NCBI GenBank assembly: GCA_964444685.1
Contig: CAYUIG010000010.1
Location: 1-64,000, forward strand
Direction of reading: 5' to 3'
Length of the DNA: 64,000 bases
From: CAYUIG01 sp964444685
GTDB taxonomy: Bacteria > Gemmatimonadota > Gemmatimonadetes > Longimicrobiales > RSA9
A program made the position numbers and the translations under genes. Below, piece by piece: positions 49,771-58,757 of this stretch. A model generated the notes under the pieces. That model was not told the origin of the DNA. It saw only the letters and a program-made list of their open reading frames with translations, and searched no databases. Numbering within the stretch: position 1 is the first letter of the stretch; each line of letters begins with the position of its first letter.

Positions 49771-50433
49771 GTGCAATCGGCCGAGCCGAAGACCCCGGCG
49801 CCCGACCGCGAACGCGGATCCGCTCTGACGCCGGGGCGCCGCAAGCTCATCGTGGCTGCGGCGGTCCTCCTCGTCATCGTCGGCGGTGGCGCACTCCTCT
49901 TCCGCCAGATCCCCGAATCGGTTTCATGGCCGCTCTTCGTGGGCGTGGTCATCATCGAGGTGATCGTCGCGCCGATTCCGGGCGGCGCGATCGGATACAT
50001 GGGTGCGGCGCGCTTCGGCTTCCTGCAGGCGTGGCCGCTGCTCTACGTCGGCAACATCATCGGTACCGTCGTCGTCTTCTGGCTCGCCCGCCGCTTCGGC
50101 ACACCGCTCTTCGAGGAGAACGTGTCCGAAGGCGCGCGCCGCCGCTACGACGCGATCCTGCACGACCATCCGCGCCTGCTCTGGTTCGTCTACTCCGTCC
50201 CGGTCGTGCCCGTCGATGTGCTGAGCGTGCTCGCCGGTCTGTCCACGCTCTCCGCACGGCGCTTCTTCACGATCGTGTGCACCGGCTACATTGTGTACAC
50301 GGGCATCGTCGCCTACGTCGGCTCCTTCCTCGCCCAGTTCATCGGCGTGACCGAGGCCGTGTCGGCCATCGGAGGCGTATTCCTGATCGTGCTGATCGTG
50401 TGGCTCTGGAAGTCGCACGGAAAGGGGGCTTGA
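49771..50433 (+). CDS. VTT-domain (DedA/TVP38-like) membrane protein
   Basis: The 220-residue inner-membrane protein has five to six helices and the VTT/SNARE-associated signature: IIEVIVAPIPGGAIGYMGAARFG, GNIIGTVVVFWLARRFG, and LLWFVYSVPVVPVDVLSVLAGLSTLS. Members act in lipid scrambling or small-molecule transport at the membrane. GTG start directly after the upstream stop; coaE follows at once. Confidence 0.82.
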   Translation: MQSAEPKTPAPDRERGSALTPGRRKLIVAAAVLLVIVGGGALLFRQIPESVSWPLFVGVVIIEVIVAPIPGGAIGYMGAARFGFLQAWPLLYVGNIIGTVVVFWLARRFGTPLFEENVSEGARRRYDAILHDHPRLLWFVYSVPVVPVDVLSVLAGLSTLSARRFFTIVCTGYIVYTGIVAYVGSFLAQFIGVTEAVSAIGGVFLIVLIVWLWKSHGKGA

Positions 50434-51042
50434 GTGTATCGCGTCGGGTTGACCGGCAACATCGCGAGCGGCAAGTCGGAGGTGGCGAAGGTGTGGCGGT
50501 CGCTCGGTGCGCCGGTGATCGATGCGGATCAGCTCTCGCGGGATGCGGTGGCGCCCGGCTCGCCCGGCTACGAAGCCGTGGTGCGACGCTTCGGCCCGGA
50601 CGTCGTCGCGCCCGACGGCGCGATCGATCGCGCGAAACTCCGCGACATCGTGTTCGTCGACGCAGGGGCGCGTGCAGACCTGGAGGCGATCGTGCATCCG
50701 GAGGTCGAGCGGCTGCGTCGCGAGCAGGAAGAAGAACTGGCGGCCGCAGGCGAGTCGATCGTCGTGCACGAGGTGCCGCTGCTGTTCGAGACCGGGCTGG
50801 ACGCGGCCATGGATGCGGTCGTATTCGTGGACGCTCCGGCGGACGTTCGTCGGGACCGGCTCATCCGCACGCGCAGGCTGCGGCCCGACCTCGCCGAGGC
50901 GATGATCTCGACGCAGGCGCCGCCCGGACCGAAGCGTGCGAGGGCGCGCATCGTGGTCGAGAACGACGGCACGCTCGAAGAGCTGCGACGCAGGGCGGAG
51001 GAGGCATGGCGGGAGATTCAGGCGGCGTCGCTTTCCGCATAG
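50434..51042 (+). CDS. coaE: Dephospho-CoA kinase
   Basis: CoaE phosphorylates the ribose of dephospho-CoA, the last step of coenzyme A synthesis. The 202 residues have the P-loop GLTGNIASGKS, DADQLSRDAV, IVHPEV, HEVPLLFETGLD and RDRLIRTRRL. Length is typical. GTG begins directly after the stop of the VTT gene. The 3' end overlaps the PHP gene by 37 bases, indicating one transcript. Confidence 0.94.
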   Translation: MYRVGLTGNIASGKSEVAKVWRSLGAPVIDADQLSRDAVAPGSPGYEAVVRRFGPDVVAPDGAIDRAKLRDIVFVDAGARADLEAIVHPEVERLRREQEEELAAAGESIVVHEVPLLFETGLDAAMDAVVFVDAPADVRRDRLIRTRRLRPDLAEAMISTQAPPGPKRARARIVVENDGTLEELRRRAEEAWREIQAASLSA

Positions 51043-51683
51043 ACATGCACGTGCACACGTCCCGGTCGCACGACTGTCTGAGCGACCCGGACGCCGTCGT
51101 GCGCGCGGCCGCGGCGGCCGGGCTCGCGCGCGTCTGCATCACGGACCACAATGCACTCGACATGGCGCTGAGGTTGCGGGATCGGCATCCGTCTCTCGTG
51201 ATCCCGGGAGAGGAAGTGCGCACGGCGGAGGGCGTGGACATCATAGGCCTGTATCTGCACGAAGCCATTCCCAAGGGGTCGCCCGCGCGCGAGACCTGCG
51301 AGCGCATCCGCGCCCAGGGCGGCGTGGTTTACGTGCCACATCCGTTCGCGGGAGGGAAGGGCGGCGGCGGCCGCATCCTCGGAGAGATCGAGGATGTGAT
51401 CGATGCGATGGAAACATTCAACGCGCGGCTGCACGATCCCGCGTTGAACGAGCGCGCTGCACGCTGGGCCGCGGAACGCGGGCTGCCCGGCGGCGGTGGT
51501 TCCGATGCGCATACACTCGGCGAGGTCGGTCGTGCGTACGTCGAGGTGCCGTCGTTCGAGGACTCGCCGCAGGGACTGCTCGCCGCGCTGCGGCAGGGGC
51601 GGGTGCACGGACGAGCGTCGTCGCGTGCGGTGCACATCGCGTCGACATGGGCGAAGGTCGTGAAACGGGTGGGGCGAGGGTAA
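51006..51683 (+). CDS. PHP-domain phosphoesterase
   Basis: The 225-residue protein shows PHP metal-binding motifs: DMHVHTSRSHD (His-x-His), ITDHNAL, GEEVRT, PHPF and a late SDAHT. Homologues are predicted metal-dependent phosphatases or 5'-3' nucleoside phosphate hydrolases. ATG 51006 is preferred because GGAGGAGG precedes it, although it overlaps coaE; an ATG near 51045 would skip part of the fold. Its stop shares a base with the NrnA-type start (TAATG). Confidence 0.82.
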   Translation: MAGDSGGVAFRIDMHVHTSRSHDCLSDPDAVVRAAAAAGLARVCITDHNALDMALRLRDRHPSLVIPGEEVRTAEGVDIIGLYLHEAIPKGSPARETCERIRAQGGVVYVPHPFAGGKGGGGRILGEIEDVIDAMETFNARLHDPALNERAARWAAERGLPGGGGSDAHTLGEVGRAYVEVPSFEDSPQGLLAALRQGRVHGRASSRAVHIASTWAKVVKRVGRG

Positions 51684-52720
51684 TGGAGATCATGCTGGAC
51701 GTCCCGGCCGCGCGCCGGTCCGGACTCGCACGCGTACTCGAAGCGCTGGAGCGCGCGCAGAACATCGTGTTGAGCACCCACGTGAATGCGGACGGCGACG
51801 GCGCGGGTTCGGAGTGCGCGCTGGCCGACTGGCTCGCGTCGCAGGGAAAGCGCGTGCGCATCGTGAACCCCACGCCGTTCCCGGACCTCTACCGCTACCT
51901 GCTGGTCGATGACGCGATCGTGGCGGATGCCGGCACGCCCGAGGCGGAGCGCGCCATCGCGGAGGCCGACACGCTGGTGGTCGTGGATACGAGTGAGCCG
52001 TCGCGCATCGGCCGCGTAGCGCCCGCGCGCAACGGCCGTGATGTCGTCGTCATCGACCACCACCTCGCCTCGGAGAACGGGTTTCAGGGCGTGGTCTTCC
52101 AGGATCCTGCCGCGAGCGCGACGGGTGAGCTGATCCATGACCTGCTCCGGCTCGCCGGTCTGCCGCGGCCCTGGCCGATCCGCGTCGCGGAGGGTGTGTA
52201 CGTGGCCATCGTCACGGACACCGGATCGTTCCGCTTCTCCAACACGACGCCGCGTGCGCATGCCATCGCAGGCGCCATGATCGAGGACGGTGTCGATCCG
52301 GAAGCCGTGTACCGGCGAATTTTCGCGACGGTGCCGCTGCGACGGCTCAAGCTGCTGCGCGAAGCGCTCGACCATCTCGAGGTGGATCCGTCGCTGCCGA
52401 TCGCGTGGATCACGGTGCAGCCGGGTGTGATGGATACGCTCGGCGTCAACGCGGACGATCTCGAGGGGCTCGTCGAGCACGCGCGCACGATCGAGGGAAC
52501 CGAGATCGCGCTCCTGTTCCGTCCCACGTCCGACGGGTCGACGAAGGTGTCGTTCCGCTCGTCGGGGGCGATGAACGTGCAGCCGATTGCCCGGCGGTTT
52601 GGCGGCGGCGGCCACGCCAAGGCCGCGGGCGCGATCCTGGCCGAACCGCTGGAAAGGGCTCGCGCACGGGTGCTCAAGGCGGTACGGGAGGCGCTCGCCG
52701 CCAGGAACGCGGACGGATAA
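51683..52720 (+). CDS. NrnA-type DHH phosphoesterase (oligoribonuclease/pAp phosphatase)
   Basis: The 345-residue protein resembles NrnA: STHVNADGDGAGSECALADWL (first motif), VVDTSE, VVIDHHLASENG (DHH), IVTDTGSFRFSNT and a DHHA1 end FGGGGHAKAAGA. NrnA degrades nanoRNAs and 3',5'-pAp. It follows PHP (one-base overlap) in the coaE operon. The second DHH protein of the window (39534) has an extra N-terminal module. Confidence 0.86.
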   Translation: MEIMLDVPAARRSGLARVLEALERAQNIVLSTHVNADGDGAGSECALADWLASQGKRVRIVNPTPFPDLYRYLLVDDAIVADAGTPEAERAIAEADTLVVVDTSEPSRIGRVAPARNGRDVVVIDHHLASENGFQGVVFQDPAASATGELIHDLLRLAGLPRPWPIRVAEGVYVAIVTDTGSFRFSNTTPRAHAIAGAMIEDGVDPEAVYRRIFATVPLRRLKLLREALDHLEVDPSLPIAWITVQPGVMDTLGVNADDLEGLVEHARTIEGTEIALLFRPTSDGSTKVSFRSSGAMNVQPIARRFGGGGHAKAAGAILAEPLERARARVLKAVREALAARNADG

Positions 52721-52753
52721 CTTTCCGCGGCACACCCCATTGCAGGTATCAGC

Positions 52754-53872
52754 TTGAGATCCGAGTACCGGAAGCCCGACTTCACGAAGCCGCCGTTCGA
52801 CGGCGCGCCCGACGCCCGCTTCGAGCCGGCGCCGGCCGACGGCGTGCTGCCCGAAAACTTCTTCGCAACCAGCAACCTGCCGACGTTCGTGCGCGTGGAC
52901 GGCGAATGGCGCATGCCGCGCTTCCCACGCATGGACGGCGCGATCGTGCAGGAGGACGACGGCACGCTCAGGGTCGTGGAAGGTCGGTACGTGCGCGCCG
53001 GACAGCCCGTGGCCGTCGGTCACGCCGAGGACGCGAGCGAGGGCATCTTCGTGCACACGACGGCGTTCACGGAGGATGCGTCCGGCGGCGGCTTCGAGTT
53101 CCAGTTCATGCGCTCCGAAGTGAGCCGCGAGAAGCCGGTCGACTATGCGGAGATGGCGCGGCTGCTGCGCACGCAGCGCGCGACGAAGGGACACATCGCA
53201 TGGGTCGTCGGGCCCGCCGTGCTGCACGCGCGCGGCCGCGATGCACTCGTCTGGTTCATTGAGAACGGCTACGTGAACGTGCTGCTAGGCGGCAACGCGG
53301 TCGGCGTGCACGACATCGAGCAGGCGCTCATGGGCACCACGCTCGGCATGGACCGGTCGGGACGGCCGGTGCCGGGCGGACACTCGTTCCACATGCGCGC
53401 CATCAACCGCATTGCACTCGCCGGCTCCATCGCCGAGGCCGTCGAAGCGGGCGTGCTCACGGACGGAATCATGCACGCGTGCGTGCGCCACAACGTGCCG
53501 TTCGTCCTCGCAGGCTCGATCCGCGACGACGGGCCGCTGCCCGACACCATCCCCGACATCGTCCGCGCCCAGGAACGCATGCGCGAGCACGCTCAGCGCG
53601 CTACCATGGCCGTCATGATCGCTACGGCACTTCACTCCATCGCATTCGGCAACATGCTGCCTTCGTTCTACGTCGACGCCGACGGCGGACTGCATCCGCT
53701 CACCACCATCGCGGTCGACTCTTCCGAGTTCGTCGTGAGCAAACTCAAGGACCGCGGCACACACCAGGCGTTCGGCGTCATCACCAACGCGCAGGACTTC
53801 CTCCACGTGCTGCGCCACTTCGTCGAACAGCAGGAGCTGGCCGAGAGCACGGCCCAGAGGAGCGCATCGTGA
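52754..53872 (+). CDS. TIGR00300-like protein (archaeal-type ornithine cyclodeaminase/LOR-SDH relative)
   Basis: The 372-residue protein has a C-terminal domain matching TIGR00300-type proteins and the C-terminal part of cyanobacterial AgrE/ArgZ: AWVVGPAVLHARGRDALVWFIENGYV, LLGGNAVGVHDIEQALMGTTLGMD, GGHSFHMRAINRIALAGSI, MHACVRHNVPFVLAGSIRDDGPLPD and HSIAFGNMLPSFY. These bind a dinucleotide. The N-terminal about 130 residues are not the canonical form. Function could be ornithine-to-proline conversion, by inference. TTG start; stop overlaps the next GTG as GTGA. Confidence 0.75.
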   Translation: MRSEYRKPDFTKPPFDGAPDARFEPAPADGVLPENFFATSNLPTFVRVDGEWRMPRFPRMDGAIVQEDDGTLRVVEGRYVRAGQPVAVGHAEDASEGIFVHTTAFTEDASGGGFEFQFMRSEVSREKPVDYAEMARLLRTQRATKGHIAWVVGPAVLHARGRDALVWFIENGYVNVLLGGNAVGVHDIEQALMGTTLGMDRSGRPVPGGHSFHMRAINRIALAGSIAEAVEAGVLTDGIMHACVRHNVPFVLAGSIRDDGPLPDTIPDIVRAQERMREHAQRATMAVMIATALHSIAFGNMLPSFYVDADGGLHPLTTIAVDSSEFVVSKLKDRGTHQAFGVITNAQDFLHVLRHFVEQQELAESTAQRSAS

Positions 53873-54390
53873 GTGCGCGCGACTGGGCTGCACCCAAGTG
53901 GGTCAACACCGAGGGCGACGAGGGCGCCGTCGGCGCGCTCCTCGACCGCCTCGGCCGCACCATTCCGCCCGAGTCCGTCGACGAGCTCTGGATCTTCGCT
54001 ACGCGCCGCGCCGGCGGCATCGAGAGTACCGTGCTCGTCGTCGCGTGCTTCACCGAGGACGCCGACAGGCGCGACGTCTCCACCGCCCGCTTCCTCGTCA
54101 CCCGCGACCGGAAGGGGCGCGCTACCGTCGACGAGCAGATCGACCATCACGCCACCGCACCCGCCGACGCCGTCGGCCGCGTCGTCGACGGCGTCCTGCG
54201 CCGGCTCGGCGACGACGCCGCGCAGCCGCCCCGCCTCGAAGCCGTTTCCGGCGACCGCGACCGCTGGGACGCCCTCGTCCGCGAGCTCGGCGGCGTCCCG
54301 GCGCCGCGTGAAGAAGCCGCGGATCCGGCGGCAGCCGGGTCGCCGCCGTTGCCGGAGGCGGAGGGTTCCGCTATCAATAATGAGTCTTGA
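53869..54390 (+). CDS. Unknown protein of 173 residues
   Basis: The soluble, acidic protein opens with SARDWAAPKWVN and has a central beta-rich part (DELWIFATRRAGGIESTVLVVACF) and a Pro/Glu-rich tail. I do not recognise the family. GTG overlaps the stop of the TIGR00300-like gene (GTGA), so translation is coupled. Its stop lies inside the palindrome that also overlaps the region before fur. Confidence 0.6.
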   Translation: MSARDWAAPKWVNTEGDEGAVGALLDRLGRTIPPESVDELWIFATRRAGGIESTVLVVACFTEDADRRDVSTARFLVTRDRKGRATVDEQIDHHATAPADAVGRVVDGVLRRLGDDAAQPPRLEAVSGDRDRWDALVRELGGVPAPREEAADPAAAGSPPLPEAEGSAINNES

Positions 54391-54394
54391 TAGC
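54370..54394. promoter_or_regulatory. Operator-like palindrome upstream of fur
   Basis: GCTATCAA and TTGATAGC are perfect eight-base arms around a nine-base AT-rich centre (taatgagtc). It lies 11 bases before the fur start and overlaps the upstream stop codon. The length and AT-rich core resemble Fur/PerR boxes, so autoregulation is plausible. Confidence 0.55.
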
Positions 54395-54405
54395 TGGAGG
54401 GCCGC

Positions 54406-54885
54406 GTGAGCTTCGTTCATCTTTTCCGACGTTACCTCAAGGAGCAGGGGCTGCCGGTCACGCAGCAGCGTGAGGTGATCGCGGAGGTGGTGTTCGGCTC
54501 GTCGGGCCACCTGTCGGTGGAGGAGATCGAGAAGCTGCTGCGTGAGCGCGGCGAGCGGATCGGCAAGGCGACGATCTACCGGACGCTCGAGATGCTGGTA
54601 AAGAGCGGGCTGGTGGCCGAGCACGATTTCGGCGAGGGGTTCAAGCGTTACGAGCATCTGTTCGGCCAGAACCCCGTGCGTGAGCATCTCGTGTGTACGG
54701 AGTGCGGGAAGGTGACGGAGATCCACAGCACGGAGCTGGTGCGGGTGCAGGAAGACGAGGCGCGTCGCCACGGCTTCCAGCCCGCGCGCTACCGGCTGCA
54801 GATCTACGGTCTGTGCGCTGGGTGCCAGGCGGCGGGAGTCGAGCTGCGCTGGGAAGGGTTGAGCTGTCCGATCGAGACGATCTGA
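54406..54885 (+). CDS. Fur-family metal-dependent repressor
   Basis: The 159-residue DNA-binding protein has a winged helix (LPVTQQREVIAEVVF, GKATIYRTLEMLVKSGLV) and the Fur dimerisation domain. HLVCTECGKVTEI and a late CAGC form the zinc site. It could be Fur, Zur or PerR; the metal cannot be decided by eye. GTG start with GGAGG upstream. A perfect palindrome precedes it. Confidence 0.88.
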   Translation: MSFVHLFRRYLKEQGLPVTQQREVIAEVVFGSSGHLSVEEIEKLLRERGERIGKATIYRTLEMLVKSGLVAEHDFGEGFKRYEHLFGQNPVREHLVCTECGKVTEIHSTELVRVQEDEARRHGFQPARYRLQIYGLCAGCQAAGVELRWEGLSCPIETI

Positions 54886-54907
54886 AGCCTTCCTCTTTCT
54901 TCCTTAC

Positions 54908-55501
54908 ATGACCGGAACCGAGGCAGTGACGCTGGAGCGGTTGGCTCGACCGATGGGCCGCGGTCTGCTCATGCGTACGCCGCTCGGGTGGGTCATCGGG
55001 ATCGTGGCGGGCGTGCTGCTGATCGTCGCGATCGAGTCGCTGGGCATGTCGGGCCTGCAGTCGCCGCTGGTGCTGGGCGTGGGGCTCGGCGTGAGCAGTC
55101 AGCAGTTTCGTGCGTTGCGGCCGGTGCTCGGGTCGCGCGGCCGCTGGATCCTTATGAGCTGCCTGGGGCTCGCGCTGCCGTTCCTCGTGGCGGATGCAGC
55201 CACGCTCGCGGGACGGCCGCTGCCCTACGAGCTCACGACCTTCGTGGTTGTCGGCGGCGTGATCGCGAGTTTCCTGCAGTGGCGCCAGCTGCGTGAGCGT
55301 ACGGACGGATCGGAAGGCTGGCTCTTCGCTTCTCCTGCGGGATACGTAGCGGCCGCGGCCACCGTGTGGGCGAACGACCGTGTGCTGCCGAGCGCAGTCG
55401 GGATCGTCGGGCTCCTGCAGTACGTCTTCGTGATCGTGCTCGCGGGTGTGTTTCTCGGTGCACTGACTGCGGTGGCCGCCGCGCGTTTCACTCCCCGCTA
55501 A
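54908..55501 (+). CDS. Membrane protein of unknown function
   Basis: The 197-residue protein has five to six hydrophobic segments, including WVIGIVAGVLLIVAIES, FLVADAATLAG and VGLLQYVFVIVLAGVFLGALTAVAA. No transporter motif recognised. It begins 22 bases after fur and may be cotranscribed with it. Its stop overlaps the SRPBCC stop by four bases (convergent). Confidence 0.65.
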   Translation: MTGTEAVTLERLARPMGRGLLMRTPLGWVIGIVAGVLLIVAIESLGMSGLQSPLVLGVGLGVSSQQFRALRPVLGSRGRWILMSCLGLALPFLVADAATLAGRPLPYELTTFVVVGGVIASFLQWRQLRERTDGSEGWLFASPAGYVAAAATVWANDRVLPSAVGIVGLLQYVFVIVLAGVFLGALTAVAAARFTPR

Positions 55502-55956
55502 TCGTCGACGGCCTCGGCGTACCTCGCGAGGATCATCGGCCAGCCGTACTCGGAGTCCATCGCGTCCCGGTATTTCACGGCATCATCGCCGTGCCGGTCG
55601 AAACCGCTGTGCTCGAGTTCGATACGCGTGCCACCGTCCACAGCCGTGAAGCGAACCTCGACTTCACTCGCGCGTTCGGGATCCGGCTGTGGCACGCGGT
55701 CGGGTCCGATCTGCCACGTGAATACGATCCGGTGCGGCGGCTCCCATGCCAGGACGCGGCCCCAGTCGCAGCGGAAGCCGAACGGCCCGCGCTCGTAGCA
55801 GAATCCGCCTGCGCGCGGCTCGATCGCGATCGTTCCCAGGACCTCGCCGGCCCACGTGTACGCGCGCGGCCACCACGTGGCGAGGCCCTCGGTGAAGACG
55901 TGAAACGCGTGTGCGGCCTCGGCGCCAACGGTGATCGTACGCCGAATCGCGCTCAT
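55498..55956 (-). CDS. SRPBCC/AHSA1-like protein
   Basis: The 152-residue helix-grip protein has TITVGAEAAHAFHVFTEGLATWWP at the start, LAWEPPHRIVFTWQIGPD in the middle and GGTRIELEHSGFDRHGD, all typical of AHSA1-type domains that bind small hydrophobic ligands. No fixed activity. Its ATG overlaps the speA stop as ATGA, so it is cotranslated with speA. Confidence 0.85.
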   Translation of the reverse strand: MSAIRRTITVGAEAAHAFHVFTEGLATWWPRAYTWAGEVLGTIAIEPRAGGFCYERGPFGFRCDWGRVLAWEPPHRIVFTWQIGPDRVPQPDPERASEVEVRFTAVDGGTRIELEHSGFDRHGDDAVKYRDAMDSEYGWPMILARYAEAVDD

Positions 55957-57836
55957 TCTCCTTCGAGGTAGGTGTAGCCCGCGAGTCCGTCGATGTAGTC
56001 TGCGATGAACGCGTTCGCTTCCTCCCGGGCGAGTCCTGCACGTGCGACCTTGCGTCGGAAGGTGGTGATGAGGTCGGCGGCGCTGAACTGCACGTAATCG
56101 AGGACTTCGGTCACGGTGTCTCCGTGGACGAGGTCGCCGATCTCGTAGCCGGAATCGGTGAGCCGGATGTGCACGGCGTTGGTGTCACCGAAGAGGTTGT
56201 GCAGGTCGCCCAGGATCTCCTGGTACGCGCCGGTGAGGAAGATGCCGAGGATGTACGGCTCGCCGGGCTCGAGCGGGTGCAGCTCCAGCGCCGGCTTGGG
56301 GCGCCGCCAGCCGGCGAAGCGGTCGATCTTGCCGTCGGAGTCGCAGGTCATGTCCTGGAGCGTGCCGCGTCGCGTCGGCTCCTCGTCGAGCCGATGGATG
56401 GGCATGATCGGGAAGATCTGGTCGATCGCCCACGAGTCCGGCAGCGACTGGAAGAGCGAGAAGTTGCAGAAGTACCGATCGATGAGCGTGGCCTCGATCT
56501 CCGGCAGGATGTCCTCGTACTCGTCGGGATCGCGCGCGGCGAGCGCGGCAACGCGGTTCATGATCGTGAGGTAGAGCCGCTCGGCGAGGGCGCGTTCCGG
56601 CAGGCGCAGCGTTCCGCTGTTGAAGTGAATCTGCATCTGCTCCTTGTGGAACGACGCGTCGTGATACACCTCGCGGAGCTTGCGCTCGGAGACGTCGCGT
56701 GCGATCGCGGCCATCTCGTGCACGATGGGATGCGCGTCCTCGGGCGGCTCATCCGGCGTCTCGAGGAGCTGTGTCTCCGTATCGATCACCTTGATCAGCA
56801 GGAGCGCGTGGTGCGCGGTGAGCGCGCGGCCGGACTCGCTGATGACGTGCGGCATCGGCAGCTCGTTCTCGCGGCACGCCTCGGCCAGCGTGTAGATCAC
56901 GTCGTTGGCGTACTCCTGGATGGAGTAGTTGACGCTGGCGGCCGCGACGGAGCGGGTACCGTCGTAGTCGACGCCCAGTCCGCCGCCGACATCGACGTAG
57001 CCGATGTCGATGCCGAGCTGGCGCAGTTCGACGTAGTAGCGCGCGACCTCGGTCATGCCCTGCTTGATGTTGCGGATGTCGGGGATCTGGGAGCCGAGGT
57101 GGAAGTGGATCATGCGCAGCATCGACGTCCGGCCGGCGGCGCGCAGCTTCTCGACCACACTCATCAGCGGCGACGCGTTCAGTCCGAATTTGCTCTTCTC
57201 CCCAGCCGACTCCGACCAACGGCCGGCACCGGCGGTCGAGAGCTTGATGCGGACGCCCGCCGTGGGCTCGACGCCCATGTCCTCCGCGACGCGCAGCAGC
57301 GTGTCGACCTCATCGAGCTTCTCGAGCACGATCAGCACGGTGTGGCCAAGCTTCTGGCCGATCAGGGCGAGGCGCATGTATTCCTCGTCCTTGTAGCCGT
57401 TGCACACGATGATGTGATCGTTGCGCTCGGTGAGGGCGAGGACAGCCTGCAGTTCGGGTTTGCTGCCGACCTCCAGCCCGACGCCGAACGGCTCGCCGAA
57501 CTGGAGGATCTCCTCTACGACGTGTCGCTGCTGGTTCACCTTGATCGGATACACGGTGGTGTAGCCGCCGTCGAACTCGAATTCGGTGATGGCGTGGCGG
57601 AAACGTTCGGTCAGCGTCTGGATGCGCGTGCGTAGGATGTCGGAGAAGCGGAGCAGCAGGGGAAGCCCGACGCCCTGCGCCTCGAGGTCGACGGCGAGCT
57701 CGAAGAGGTCGAGCCCGCGATCGGGATCGCGCGTCGGGTGGACCGTGACGCGGCCGCGGTCGTTCACGTCGAAATAGCCGATGCCCCAGCCCTCGACGTT
57801 ATAGAGGTCCTTCGAGTCCTGTATGGTCCAGCGCAT
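55953..57836 (-). CDS. speA: Biosynthetic arginine decarboxylase
   Basis: SpeA converts arginine to agmatine. The 627-residue fold-type III PLP enzyme has PLP Lys in TTVYPIKVNQQRHV, EVGSKPELQAVLAL, CNGYKDEEYMRLAL, IHFHLGSQIPDIRNI, VDVGGGLGVDYDG and SESGRALTAHHALL. It ends GLAGYTYLEGE, close to E. coli SpeA. ATG 57836 begins MRWTIQDSKDLYNVEGWGIGYFD, the family start. With agmatinase at 60035 it gives putrescine. Confidence 0.95.
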   Translation of the reverse strand: MRWTIQDSKDLYNVEGWGIGYFDVNDRGRVTVHPTRDPDRGLDLFELAVDLEAQGVGLPLLLRFSDILRTRIQTLTERFRHAITEFEFDGGYTTVYPIKVNQQRHVVEEILQFGEPFGVGLEVGSKPELQAVLALTERNDHIIVCNGYKDEEYMRLALIGQKLGHTVLIVLEKLDEVDTLLRVAEDMGVEPTAGVRIKLSTAGAGRWSESAGEKSKFGLNASPLMSVVEKLRAAGRTSMLRMIHFHLGSQIPDIRNIKQGMTEVARYYVELRQLGIDIGYVDVGGGLGVDYDGTRSVAAASVNYSIQEYANDVIYTLAEACRENELPMPHVISESGRALTAHHALLLIKVIDTETQLLETPDEPPEDAHPIVHEMAAIARDVSERKLREVYHDASFHKEQMQIHFNSGTLRLPERALAERLYLTIMNRVAALAARDPDEYEDILPEIEATLIDRYFCNFSLFQSLPDSWAIDQIFPIMPIHRLDEEPTRRGTLQDMTCDSDGKIDRFAGWRRPKPALELHPLEPGEPYILGIFLTGAYQEILGDLHNLFGDTNAVHIRLTDSGYEIGDLVHGDTVTEVLDYVQFSAADLITTFRRKVARAGLAREEANAFIADYIDGLAGYTYLEGE

Positions 57837-58001
57837 GTCACGATCCGGTTGTCTGTTGCGGGCGGAAGTTTGGGCCCGGGCGCGCGCGCGCGAAAGGGAG
57901 GGGAACCCGAACGGCGCCGGAGCAGTAGGAGATCCGGGCACGCGCGGGTGGCGGGGTCGTGGATCGGGGGCGTGCCCGGTTCCCCGGACCGGCAGGGCGC
58001 C

Positions 58002-58748
58002 ATGCAATGCACCGTTCGTTCCCTTCCGCGCGGCTTCGTCGTTCTCTTCGCGCTGTTCCTGATCCCATCCGCATCCCGAGCCCAGGACTTCATGTTCGGC
58101 GTCCCGGCGGGCTCGCTGACGCTGCGGGGCGGGGTGGCGTTCGCGCGGGCAGGGAGTGACATCTTCGACGACTCGTTCGAGCTGTTCACGCTCGACAAGA
58201 GCGACTTCAACGGCTTCGACATCTCCGCGGACTTCGGAGTGCGCGTGGCGCCGCGGTTCGACGTGGTGGTCGGCGTCGGCGGGTCGCATGCGCGCTCGGG
58301 CTCCGAGTACAACGACTGGCTGGGCGAGGACGACCGTCCGATCGAACAGGTGACGTCGTTCACGCGCGTGCCCATCACGGCGGGATTGCGGGCGTACCTG
58401 ACGCCGCGCGGCCGCGAGATCGGCCGGTTCGCGTGGGTGCCCACGCGCGGTGCCGTCTACGCGCAGGCGGGCGCCGGCTTCATGTACTACCGCTTCGCCC
58501 AGGAAGGCGAGTTCGTCAACTTCGAGACGCTCGACATCGTGGAGGATCGGATCGAGTCGTCGGGCTTTACACCCACCGTGTACGCGGCGCTGGGTGGCGA
58601 ATTCAATCTGAGCGAGCGGTTTGCGCTGGTTGCGGATGCGCGCTATTCATGGGCGTCGGCCGAGCTGGATCCGACGGTGTTCGACGGCTTCGAGCCGATC
58701 GACCTCTCGGGGCTGGGAACGACGGTCGGATTCCTCGTGCGGTTCTAG
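58002..58748 (+). CDS. Outer-membrane beta-barrel-like protein
   Basis: The 248-residue exported protein has a signal peptide (GFVVLFALFLIPSASRAQ) followed by strands of alternating hydrophobic residues and aromatic girdles (ISADFGVRVAPRFDVVVGVGG, AVYAQAGAGFMYYRFAQ). It ends TVGFLVRF with a terminal Phe, the sorting signal for the Bam complex. A small eight-to-ten-strand barrel is likely. GGCAGGG precedes ATG 58002. It is divergent from speA. Confidence 0.75.
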   Translation: MQCTVRSLPRGFVVLFALFLIPSASRAQDFMFGVPAGSLTLRGGVAFARAGSDIFDDSFELFTLDKSDFNGFDISADFGVRVAPRFDVVVGVGGSHARSGSEYNDWLGEDDRPIEQVTSFTRVPITAGLRAYLTPRGREIGRFAWVPTRGAVYAQAGAGFMYYRFAQEGEFVNFETLDIVEDRIESSGFTPTVYAALGGEFNLSERFALVADARYSWASAELDPTVFDGFEPIDLSGLGTTVGFLVRF

Positions 58749-58757
58749 GAGGTTCTC

